NCBI GenBank assembly: GCA_021792045.1
Contig: JAJYVJ010000095.1
Location: forward strand, 1 to 6,571
Length of the DNA: 6,571 bases
Direction of reading: 5' to 3'
Origin: Thermoplasmata archaeon
Lineage (GTDB): Archaea; Thermoplasmatota; Thermoplasmata; Thermoplasmatales; Thermoplasmataceae
The notes below the pieces were generated by a model. It searched no databases and was not told the origin of the DNA. It saw nothing but the letters and a program-made list of their open reading frames with translations. This document shows, in pieces, positions 1 to 6,160 of the stretch (its first letter is position 1; every line of letters begins with the position of its first letter). The translations under genes were made by a program, and so were the position numbers.

Positions 1-749
1 GCGGAATTGGCGTCCAGTATGTTGTTGTAGGACATCTCTTTTCCCTGCAAAGGAGTTGCATTAGCAATGCCGTTTGCAGAAAGGTCACTGTAGAGAAAAC
101 CCTCCTGATCAGGGTTTTCACCGTACCGCAATTTCCTGCCTCTGAACGATCGTAAAAAAAGTGTTTCAGGAACTTCATTTCCAAAATCCTTTGATAGCGA
201 ATTGTAGATGGATATGTCATAATTCGATACCATTGAGAAAGCCTCGAGGGAAAGTCTTCTCCGTGTCTGTTCAGAGATGATCGAGGTTTCCTTAAGTTCC
301 GCAATGATGCTCTCGTACTGAAGTGGCGACGAAAGAACCGCAACACGATCGTAATTCTTTGCTGCAGCCCTGATGAGCGAAACACCGCCTATGTCTATGT
401 TCTCCACCATCTTACTGAGATCATGCGATTTTGCTGCATTCTCGAATGGATAAAGGTTTGCAACAACCAGGTCGAACAGGGGAAAATTAAGGTGCTCCAG
501 CTGACTCAGGTCTCTTTCGCTTTCCGTTGAAAGTATACCGGCAAATACTGCGGGATGTAGCGTCTTGACTCTGCCTCCCAGGAGTTCAGAAAATCCGGTC
601 AACGTTGATGTGTCTTTGTTCTGGACGCCGATCTCGCTGAGATACTTTGAGGTGCCACTTGTTGCATATATCTCGCTAATAAACGGTTTTATAGCATTAA
701 CTAGCTCAGAAAGATTCGTTTTGTCATAAACGCTGATTAAAGCTCTCAT
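1..749 (-). CDS. purH: Bifunctional AICAR transformylase / IMP cyclohydrolase (PurH), N-terminal part
   Basis: PurH catalyses the last two steps of purine synthesis: formylation of AICAR with 10-formyl-tetrahydrofolate, then ring closure to IMP, in the cytoplasm. The visible 249 codons start at ATG 749-747 (MRALISVYDK, the usual family start) and continue past the left edge. They cover the whole IMP cyclohydrolase (MGS-like) domain, about residues 1-190, and the first part of the transformylase domain. Seen motifs: GGRVKTLHP (59-66 region, Lys62-Thr63), NLYPF (Tyr100), ENIDIGG (Asp119), RAAAKN (Lys131), then LRYGENPDQ (207-215) and LQGKEMSYNNILDANS (234-249). From family knowledge these Lys, Thr, Tyr, Asp and Lys residues match the cyclohydrolase active site, so the domain looks intact. 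Phe69 replaces the His common in bacterial HPxxHxGIL. The transformylase Lys-His pair lies outside the window. The gene is head-to-head with the SAM synthetase gene. No Shine-Dalgarno site is seen before the ATG, which suggests a leaderless or SD-independent start. Confidence 0.96.
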   Translation of the reverse strand, partial: MRALISVYDKTNLSELVNAIKPFISEIYATSGTSKYLSEIGVQNKDTSTLTGFSELLGGRVKTLHPAVFAGILSTESERDLSQLEHLNFPLFDLVVANLYPFENAAKSHDLSKMVENIDIGGVSLIRAAAKNYDRVAVLSSPLQYESIIAELKETSIISEQTRRRLSLEAFSMVSNYDISIYNSLSKDFGNEVPETLFLRSFRGRKLRYGENPDQEGFLYSDLSANGIANATPLQGKEMSYNNILDANS

Positions 750-888
750 TAAGTCTTTAACGTAACCTTGCTTAAGTGTTTTTCATTATTACTGTTGATA
801 ATTTTTTAATTAAATAGGTAATTTAGCTTGTTGGAATTACAAAAGGTTTATGTTATATTAAAAATGCCTTATGAAAGAGGCAAAATCA
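750..888. promoter_or_regulatory. Divergent purH / SAM synthetase intergenic promoter region
   Basis: This AT-rich spacer separates the head-to-head purH and SAM synthetase genes and must hold both promoters. It contains a perfect 10-base palindrome TTTAATTAAA (805-814) followed by the short dyad TAAAT-AGGTA-ATTTA (811-825). Either could serve as a TATA element on either strand or as a regulator site. For purH, a weak CTTAAG (771-776) sits 22-27 bases before the ATG, where a leaderless TATA would lie, but it is a poor match. Assignment of the purH promoter is therefore open. Confidence 0.5.
846..860 (+). promoter_or_regulatory. TATA-box region of the SAM synthetase gene
   Basis: GTTTATGTTATATTA matches an archaeal TATA element, with purine-rich AAAAGG just upstream that could act as the TFB recognition element. 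With the usual 25-base distance from the TATA centre, transcription would start at about 874-878. That is downstream of the ATG at 871 but about 11-15 bases before the ATG at 889. A GAGG (877-880) lies 8 bases before 889 and could pair with the 16S rRNA 3' end if it is included in the transcript. The spacing supports 889 as the translation start. Confidence 0.5.
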
Positions 889-2094
889 ATGCAGAGAAAT
901 ATTTCGGTAGAAAAGATATCTCAAACTACAACAGAATCTCGTGAAGTCGAGATAGTGGAAAGAAAAGGTGTCGGGCATCCTGATAGCATATCAGATGGGA
1001 TTGCCGAGGCCGTTAGCAGATCGCTAAGCAAGTATTATCTGAAGGAATACGGAAGGATCTTGCATCACAACACGGATCAGGTAGAGGTTGTTGGTGGGCA
1101 ATCAGCTCCTCAGTTTGGAGGAGGTAAGATATTAGAGCCAGTTTATATCCTTCTGAGTGGCCGTGCTACAACAAAGGTTGGAAACGACAGGATACCTTTC
1201 AAGTCGATAGCCATAAAGGCAACAAGGGACTTTCTCGGTTCCAGTTTCAAGCAGCTCGATATTGATTCGGATATAATGATAGACTGTCGCATCGGACATG
1301 GTTCTGTCGATCTTACAGAGCTTTATGATACATCAAAACTAAGGGCAAACGACACATCTTTCGGTGTAGGTTTTGCACCCTTTACCGATACAGAAAGACT
1401 CGTTTACGAAACAGAGAAATTCCTTAACGGCCCAACAATGAAGTCCAAGGTCCCTGCAATAGGATATGATATCAAATGTATGGGTTTCAGGCAAAAGGAT
1501 ACAATTAACCTTACTATCGCTGCAGCCAATGTCGACAGATATGTTGCTGATGCGAAGGAATATTCAAGTATAAAGGAAGAAGTAAGAGAACTTGTCAAGG
1601 ATCATGTCTCTCCGCTCACGCAGAAGAACGTAAATGTATTTGTAAACACGGCCGATGAGGAAGAGGGAAAACTCACAGGAGAATATCTGACAGTGACTGG
1701 TCTCTCAATGGAGAATGGGGACGACGGATCAGTTGGTAGAGGAAATCGGGTGACCGGACTTATTACGCCTTACAGGCCGATGAGCATGGAGGCTGCTGCT
1801 GGAAAGAACCCGGTTACGCATGTAGGAAAACTCTACAACGTTCTTGCTATGCTCACCGCTCAGGATATAGTTCATGAACATGAAGGGGATGTTAAAGAGG
1901 TTCATGTGAGGATCGTTTCCCAGATAGGGAGAAGGATCGATGACCCTCATGTAGCCAGTGTACAGGTAATTTATGACAACAATGCCGATGTTTCCAAGAT
2001 AAACAACGATATAAAGAATCTTGTGGACAACAGGCTGGAAAACATAAACAAGCTCACAAACATGTTCGTCGAGGGAAAAGTATCAGTCTATTAG
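889..2094 (+). CDS. mat: Archaeal-type S-adenosylmethionine synthetase (methionine adenosyltransferase)
   Basis: The enzyme makes S-adenosylmethionine from methionine and ATP, releasing phosphate and pyrophosphate; it is cytosolic and supplies methylation and polyamine synthesis. The protein belongs to the archaeal class, which has little overall similarity to bacterial MetK. Numbered from Met 889 (401 residues, against about 400-406 usual), conserved blocks are ERKGVGHPDS (24-33), HHNTDQVEVVGG (59-70), FGGGK (76-80), YILLSGRAT (86-94), IDCRIGHGS (131-139), ANDTSFGVGFAP (153-164), GDDGSVGRGNR (277-287), GKNPVTHVGK (305-314) and VRIVSQIG (340-347). The reading frame is also open to an ATG at 871 that would add MKEAKS. 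I prefer 889 because MQRNISV aligns with the MRNI start of the Methanocaldococcus enzyme and because the TATA spacing and the GAGG fit it. The gene is complete. It overlaps the convergent acetyltransferase gene by 4 bases at the 3' end. Confidence 0.97.
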   Translation: MQRNISVEKISQTTTESREVEIVERKGVGHPDSISDGIAEAVSRSLSKYYLKEYGRILHHNTDQVEVVGGQSAPQFGGGKILEPVYILLSGRATTKVGNDRIPFKSIAIKATRDFLGSSFKQLDIDSDIMIDCRIGHGSVDLTELYDTSKLRANDTSFGVGFAPFTDTERLVYETEKFLNGPTMKSKVPAIGYDIKCMGFRQKDTINLTIAAANVDRYVADAKEYSSIKEEVRELVKDHVSPLTQKNVNVFVNTADEEEGKLTGEYLTVTGLSMENGDDGSVGRGNRVTGLITPYRPMSMEAAAGKNPVTHVGKLYNVLAMLTAQDIVHEHEGDVKEVHVRIVSQIGRRIDDPHVASVQVIYDNNADVSKINNDIKNLVDNRLENINKLTNMFVEGKVSVY

Positions 2095-2558
2095 ATCGTT
2101 CGCCACATCGTGAAGGCATCAGATGCATCGCTATAGTATGCACTGATCCTTGACGTTATTTCAAAATTAAATTTTTTATACAATTTTATTGCTTCCTCGT
2201 TATCTGTTTTCACCTCGAGTCTTACTGCAGAAAAATTTTTCTTCATGCATAGATCGATAAAATTGGTGAGAAGACTTGACCCTATTCCCATCTTCCTGTA
2301 GCTTTTCTCGACAGCGATCATCAGTATTCTTGCTTCTGAGGAAGAATATCTAGAACCTATAAGAAAACCAGCAACTTTATGATACACTTCTGCTATAGAG
2401 AACCCTTCCGGCCATTCCTCGTAGAGATCGACTATTAATTTTGGGGAATAATATTCAGTAAGTGAATTTTTTGCAATTTCGAGAACCCGGTCTAATTCGT
2501 CTGGGTCATTGACCCGGAACGGCCTCAAGAAAACAAAATTTGCATTTGATACACTCAC
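2091..2558 (-). CDS. GNAT-family N-acetyltransferase, RimI/Ard1-like
   Basis: This is a 155-residue single-domain protein of the Gcn5-related acetyltransferase fold, which moves acetyl from acetyl-CoA to an amine. The acetyl-CoA pyrophosphate loop is visible as RKMGIG (88-93, the R/QxxGxG/A signature) after the beta-strand EARILMIAVEKSY (75-87). The second signature is RLEVKTDNEEAIKLYKKFNFE (113-133), close to the LEVxxxNxxAIxLYxxxGF pattern of RimI/Ard1-type N-terminal protein acetyltransferases. Asn131 stands where most members have Gly. The C-terminal YYSDASDAFTMW (141-152) matches the YY..DA..M end of that group. The substrate cannot be read from sequence; protein N-terminal acetylation is the likeliest, and a small-molecule amine is possible. 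The start is GTG at 2558: an in-frame TAG lies three codons upstream and no earlier ATG exists. A TTG at codon 11 is the only nearby alternative. The TATA-like element about 26 bases upstream fits a leaderless mRNA. Confidence 0.88.
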   Translation of the reverse strand: MSVSNANFVFLRPFRVNDPDELDRVLEIAKNSLTEYYSPKLIVDLYEEWPEGFSIAEVYHKVAGFLIGSRYSSSEARILMIAVEKSYRKMGIGSSLLTNFIDLCMKKNFSAVRLEVKTDNEEAIKLYKKFNFEITSRISAYYSDASDAFTMWRTI

Positions 2559-2900
2559 TATTTTCTAAATGATATCTTGTTTATTATCTTTGCTGTTTTA
2601 TGGCCATGTCTGTTTTGTTCTTTATTTCCATTCTAGATTGTACTATACATAGCAAAAATGTTCAAACTCGCCTTTCTTTTTTGCATGTCTGACCTTCAGG
2701 GACTACAATGTATCACATCAATTATCTCTTCTTTCGAGTAGGGCTTGATCCCAAGATAACAGAGATCCTGGCTTTAGAAATAGTTGAGTTGAAGAAATGA
2801 ACGAACAAATAACTCATTAAGCCAACATCGTTCTCATCTTTCCTCCGCTGAAAGTTTATTAATCTTCCTTCTAAACTGTTATTATCGGGGAAAGGGCGAA
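2559..2900. other. 342-base gap without a convincing gene
   Basis: This stretch lies between the 3' end of the MFS gene and the 5' end of the acetyltransferase gene, both on the minus strand. It is pyrimidine-rich on the plus strand. It holds the acetyltransferase promoter at its left end. A 60-codon minus-strand reading frame (2722-2904) has an ATG overlapping the MFS stop in an ATGA arrangement, but its product, basic and Ser/Asn-rich, resembles nothing I know. A minus-strand ATTAATAAA (about 2854-2862) is followed by GGAGG and an ATG (2837-2835), which opens only a 5-codon frame (MRTMLA then stop when the second in-frame Met is included). Plus-strand frames of 30 codons (2600-2692) and 27 codons (from 2659) look like chance. 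No tRNA fold and no clean C/D-box pair was found. The 3' end of the MFS transcript presumably terminates here, possibly at the minus-strand T5 at 2658-2654. Confidence 0.6.
2580..2587 (-). promoter_or_regulatory. TATA-like element of the acetyltransferase gene
   Basis: ATAATAAA on the minus strand is centred about 26 bases before the GTG start at 2558. That is the spacing expected when transcription begins at or next to the start codon, as is common in archaea with leaderless mRNAs. No Shine-Dalgarno site is seen before the GTG, which agrees with this. The match is AT-rich and by itself weak. Confidence 0.4.
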
Positions 2901-4154
2901 TCATACTTTCCTGAAAAAGTAAATCATGGCCAGTATACCATAAATCGGTATTAACAGCAAAATTATAAAAACGAACCGAAATCCAACTGCATAACCGATT
3001 GGAATCAAAATTAATGGTGCCGCTATGTGTCCAAAAGAACCAATTGAACTAAATTCCCAGATACCTTTTGCAACATATCCTTCTGGGTATATCTTTCTGG
3101 GAATAGAATATATCATGGCCACGACAAAGGCACCAAATTGTGTCAGGAATATTGCCAGCAATAGTGAAAATCCAACGAGTTTCATTGAAAGAAGTATAAA
3201 TCCCGGAATGGATATAGCAAAGCCCGCTGCACTAACAATTATCAATGATCTATAACCAGAGGCCCTATCATATAATAAGTAGGATGCCAATCCACCTATT
3301 ATAGTTGATATCGCTGCCCAAATCCCGAACACACCCATTGCGCCGAGGATATCTTTCGGATCATATTGACCAAGATATTCCGGGATTATCGTAGCCATTA
3401 TGAGATTCACAGTCATTGTCATCCAGAGAGCACCCATAACCCACGTCACAGGCATTCTCATTGTCGTTCCCTTCTTTTCGTGTTTTAGCACCAACATCTT
3501 TTCTCTATTTCTGCCTAAGAGGAAGATAAATGGGACAAGCATGACTATTGATAAGATCCCCATTATGAAGTATGCGACAAAAGGATCCAGGCTTGTTAAG
3601 AAAGGTATCGACGAACCCAACGTCACACCGGTAGGAATACCGGATATAGCAAATGTACTCGCCAGTATTCTTGTGCGTTCCGAATAAACATATGAGAAAC
3701 TGATTGAGAATATCTCCATCAGTATCGTCGCGGAGCCCTGAACAAATCGTAAAAGAAGGATTATTGGCATGGACGTAACAAATGGCATTAGCACAATACT
3801 GACGGAAACTATTATGATTACAATCGTTGTGGTAAGAGTAATATTCCTATGATAACGGAAGAATCTGCCAAGAATCTTTCCGGCTGGCATACCGATGAAA
3901 TACACCAGCGTACCGAGGTAGAAAAGTTCATCAGAATTGGTATCTGTGATTCTGGAGAAATAGGGCAGAAATATAACAAATGAAGAAAGGGAAGATAAAA
4001 GTATTGCAGCAAGAACAAAACCGGCTATAGGTAGTAAAATTGCGTTTCCTTTCGGTGTTTTCATGCTTTTAATGAATTCATTATTGTCCTGCACCTCAAG
4101 ATAATGCTCAGTATTATTATGAAAACGCGGGGTAACATATTGCCATATTGCCAA
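2901..4154 (-). CDS. Major facilitator superfamily (MFS) transporter, 12 TM
   Basis: This is an integral membrane secondary transporter of unknown substrate. Hydrophobicity by eye gives twelve helices in two groups of six: about 38-66, 77-97, 104-125, 129-156, 164-186, 190-213, then a charged central loop (214-232, rich in Arg and Lys), then 233-256, 269-294, 302-323, 329-351, 364-388 and 391-414. The loop after helix 2 carries an MFS motif-A-like GMPAGKILGRFFRYHR (88-103). Helix 4 has the LLRFVQG pattern (134-140), and the second half repeats a motif-A-like GGLASYLLYDRASGYR (287-302). The longest frame starts with TTG at 4154 and gives 417 residues, including a 30-residue hydrophilic N-terminus. 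An ATG at 4064 (MKTPKGNAILLP, 387 residues) begins just before helix 1 and is an equally good or better start; GTG 4094 is a third choice. A strong TATA box lies upstream, so the gene likely has its own transcript rather than being read only from the ClC gene 62 bases upstream. Efflux versus uptake cannot be decided. Confidence 0.9.
   Translation of the reverse strand: MAIWQYVTPRFHNNTEHYLEVQDNNEFIKSMKTPKGNAILLPIAGFVLAAILLSSLSSFVIFLPYFSRITDTNSDELFYLGTLVYFIGMPAGKILGRFFRYHRNITLTTTIVIIIVSVSIVLMPFVTSMPIILLLRFVQGSATILMEIFSISFSYVYSERTRILASTFAISGIPTGVTLGSSIPFLTSLDPFVAYFIMGILSIVMLVPFIFLLGRNREKMLVLKHEKKGTTMRMPVTWVMGALWMTMTVNLIMATIIPEYLGQYDPKDILGAMGVFGIWAAISTIIGGLASYLLYDRASGYRSLIIVSAAGFAISIPGFILLSMKLVGFSLLLAIFLTQFGAFVVAMIYSIPRKIYPEGYVAKGIWEFSSIGSFGHIAAPLILIPIGYAVGFRFVFIILLLIPIYGILAMIYFFRKV
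4136..4151. repeat. 8-base tandem repeat (CATATTGC x2)
   Basis: Two adjacent perfect copies of CATATTGC occupy 4136-4143 and 4144-4151, just inside the predicted MFS transcript and overlapping one arm of the inverted repeat. If the TTG at 4154 is the real start, the repeat lies in codons 2-7 and a change in copy number would shift the frame. If the ATG at 4064 is used, it lies in the untranslated leader. Confidence 0.6.
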
Positions 4155-4161
4155 AATATGG
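4143..4161. promoter_or_regulatory. Candidate operator: 7+7 inverted repeat at the MFS transcription start
   Basis: CCATATTGCCAAAATATGG has perfect 7-base arms (CCATATT at 4143-4149 and AATATGG at 4155-4161) around a 5-base spacer. It straddles the start predicted from the TATA box, where archaeal repressors typically bind to block polymerase. The next 8 bases repeat one arm in tandem (CATATTGC twice, 4136-4151), and the TATA box itself carries a related CCATATA on the minus strand (4190-4184). No regulator gene is adjacent, so the binding protein is unknown. Confidence 0.45.
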
Positions 4162-4178
4162 AATTAACGAAATACCTT

Positions 4179-4187
4179 AAATTTATA
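4179..4187 (-). promoter_or_regulatory. TATA box of the MFS transporter gene
   Basis: TATAAATTT on the minus strand is the best TATA match in the window and sits inside the 62-base gap between ClC and the MFS gene. Using a 25-base spacing, transcription should start near 4158, almost on top of the TTG at 4154 and about 94 bases before the ATG at 4064. The preceding bases CAAGCCA could provide the TFB contact. Its presence argues for independent transcription of the MFS gene. Confidence 0.55.
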
Positions 4188-4216
4188 TGGCTTGCTAAGA
4201 TTCATTAGTTATGAGT

Positions 4217-6031
4217 TTATTGCTCCGCCCTTTCCATCTTTATCTTCCTAATCTCCCTGTTGTAAGCATCTGCTATTTCTGATAGAGTTATTGTTCCAAG
4301 CACTTGTCTGTTCTTTTCATGATTAATCACTATAAGTTTTCCATCTGCAGACCGCGTAAGAAGATCTAGGGCTTTGTGTATATTCGCATCATCCTCAATT
4401 GTGATCGGATTAGGGTTCATTACGTCCTTCACCTTGAGCATTGAAATATTCGCGTCCTGTTTGATGTGCTCTATAGAAAGGGCGCCCTGAAGCATGCTGC
4501 CGGACTGTACTACTATCATCTTTGTCCGAGTGGATCTTAATTTTTCAAGTCCATCCCTCAACGAATCGTTTTCTTCTACGTACGGGTATTCTCTATTCAT
4601 GGCGTCTCTCACAGAAATCTGATCCATTACGGGCGTTTCATATTCCAGCTTATGTGCTGGAGACTGGGATCGATTGAGCACCTGTGCACTGTATATTGAG
4701 TACTTGGAGCCGGAGACAAAATACGATACTACTGTAGAAAGCATAAGAGGAAGAAATAGTGCAAATCCCCCTGTCATCTCTGTGCCCATTATCATCACTG
4801 AAATTGGTGCCTTCGAGATTCCTCCAAAGAAAGCGATCATTGTAACTATCGTTATCTCTGTAACATTCAGGTAGGGGAAGAAAGGATGGATAACTATACC
4901 AATTGCTGCACCCATGAAAGCCCCTGTGACTATTCCCGGAGCAAAGACGCCTCCAGATCCTCCTGATCCTATGGTGAAAGAGGTTGCAATAATCTTCATG
5001 AAAAAAAGAACTATTAGTATCCACAAAGGTAGCAAAACAAGATTATCAAGGAAAATCTGTTGAATCCAACCATAACCAAGGCCCATTACTTCCGGGAAGA
5101 ATATTGCTATAATACCAACTATAGCTGCACCTATTGCAGGCCTGAAATATTTAGATACTTTCAGTTTTTTAAAGAGACCTTGGATACCATAAAAAAACTT
5201 GACGTAAAGGATTCCGCCTGCACCTGCGAGGATCCCTATGCCTGCATAAACCAAAAGAGCCTCCGGGTGAACGAATCCAAGATAAGTTGTTGACGGAATA
5301 AGGAACAAGGCCCGATATCCAAAGACGTAGCCAAATATGGAGTAACCTGTGACGGAGGCTATGATGGATGGAACCAAAGCCTCAACCTCGAAATCCTGCC
5401 GGTAGAGAATTTCTGTGCTTAACAGGGCACCTCCAAGAGGTGCCATGAATATGCTTCCAATACCTGCCCCTATGCCCGCCGCCATGGCAATTCTTCTATC
5501 CCTATCGGAAAGTCTGAAGAGATCAGAGGCAAAGGATCCAAACCCCGCAGCGATCTGTGCGGTTGGGCCCTCCCTTCCGGCGCTTCCTCCAGAGCCAATC
5601 GTTATCGCGGAGGAAACAAGCTTGACAAGAGGGATCCTCCTCCTTATCTTTCCTTCATTGTTATGGAACGCACTTATCGCAGCATCTGTCCCATGTCCTT
5701 CGGCCTCTGGAGCAAAGCGATATACAATGAATCCAGAGATCAGGCCACCGGCAACCAGCGACACTGGAATAAGGTACCACCTGTAATGGTCTATGGTATA
5801 CAGAGGAGTTGATGCGGTTATTCCAAGGCCAGATTTTGGCGGAGAAAAACCGGTTATTCCGGTAAGCATAAAATGAGTAACCAGCAGGATCGAATAATAC
5901 AGGGCAAGGCTTCCAACTCCCGCTATTATTCCAATAAATACACCGAGGATGACCCATTTACCGACGGCGCTTTTGATCATAAAATTATGTAGTGTCTCAA
6001 TTACACCGACGGAAGAAATAGATTTGCGCAA
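4217..6031 (-). CDS. ClC-family chloride channel/transporter with C-terminal CBS pair
   Basis: This is an inner-membrane anion channel or Cl-/H+ exchanger, working as a dimer in the known family. Residues about 25-450 form the ClC membrane domain and 472-592 two CBS domains (472-530 and 533-592), which in relatives bind adenine nucleotides and modulate gating. Seen motifs: APEAEGHGTD (107-116, first anion-site loop), GSGGSAGREGP (146-156) with the gating glutamate Glu154, FMAPLGGALLSTEILYRQDFEVEA (195-218), GSGGSGGVFAPG (355-366), and helix R with Tyr447 in YSIYSAQ. Relative to the E. coli protein, the Ser107 position is His113 and the internal proton-glutamate position (Glu203) is Ile208, while Glu148 (as Glu154) and Tyr445 (as Tyr447) are kept. 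The longest frame starts with TTG at 6031 (604 residues, used for numbering). ATG 5980 (587 residues) is a plausible alternative, starting seven residues before the first helix. The gene is divergent from the LOG-like gene. The role may be anion balance or acid tolerance, which is inference. Confidence 0.95.
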   Translation of the reverse strand: MRKSISSVGVIETLHNFMIKSAVGKWVILGVFIGIIAGVGSLALYYSILLVTHFMLTGITGFSPPKSGLGITASTPLYTIDHYRWYLIPVSLVAGGLISGFIVYRFAPEAEGHGTDAAISAFHNNEGKIRRRIPLVKLVSSAITIGSGGSAGREGPTAQIAAGFGSFASDLFRLSDRDRRIAMAAGIGAGIGSIFMAPLGGALLSTEILYRQDFEVEALVPSIIASVTGYSIFGYVFGYRALFLIPSTTYLGFVHPEALLVYAGIGILAGAGGILYVKFFYGIQGLFKKLKVSKYFRPAIGAAIVGIIAIFFPEVMGLGYGWIQQIFLDNLVLLPLWILIVLFFMKIIATSFTIGSGGSGGVFAPGIVTGAFMGAAIGIVIHPFFPYLNVTEITIVTMIAFFGGISKAPISVMIMGTEMTGGFALFLPLMLSTVVSYFVSGSKYSIYSAQVLNRSQSPAHKLEYETPVMDQISVRDAMNREYPYVEENDSLRDGLEKLRSTRTKMIVVQSGSMLQGALSIEHIKQDANISMLKVKDVMNPNPITIEDDANIHKALDLLTRSADGKLIVINHEKNRQVLGTITLSEIADAYNREIRKIKMERAEQ

Positions 6032-6160
6032 CTCGTAATGAATATATCTTGGCGCAATAAAATATTTTGCAGCATAAAGTTACTGTAGTAAACAAGGAAC
6101 TGCTGATCTTCCAATTGTTGAATGGGCATAGTTGAATAACAAGGATTTAATGTCCGTCTA
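6032..6160. promoter_or_regulatory. Divergent ClC / LOG-like intergenic promoter region
   Basis: This spacer separates two head-to-head genes. On the minus strand two TATA candidates serve ClC. AAAATATTTT (6059-6068, a perfect palindrome) would give a start near 6037, just before the TTG at 6031. GATATATT (6041-6048) would give a start near 6019, inside that frame, so only the ATG at 5980 could then be used. On the plus strand a weak TTGAATAA (6132-6139) lies about 25 bases before the LOG-like ATG at 6161, consistent with a leaderless mRNA. Short direct repeats are present: AACAAGGA at 6091-6098 and 6138-6145, and GTTGAAT at 6117-6123 and 6131-6137. Confidence 0.45.

Noticed and set aside
2600..2692. 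Plus-strand 30-codon frame beginning MAMSVLFFISIL in the gap, and a 27-codon frame from 2659
   Set aside because: No TATA or Shine-Dalgarno site at a useful distance, no recognisable family, and the length is expected by chance in this pyrimidine-rich stretch.
2559..2900. C/D-box sRNA or tRNA in the gap
   Set aside because: CTGA-like D boxes occur, but no proper RTGATGA box at the right spacing, and no cloverleaf arms or T-loop sequence were found.
3025..3687. Plus-strand frames of 76 and 95 codons inside the MFS gene
   Set aside because: They lie wholly opposite a well-supported 12-helix transporter gene and show no family motif; they are antisense shadows.
4650..5786. Several 66-124 codon frames within the ClC gene on both strands
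   Set aside because: All overlap conserved ClC motifs in the true frame; their Cys/His/Tyr- or Pro/Ala-rich make-up is typical of out-of-frame translation.
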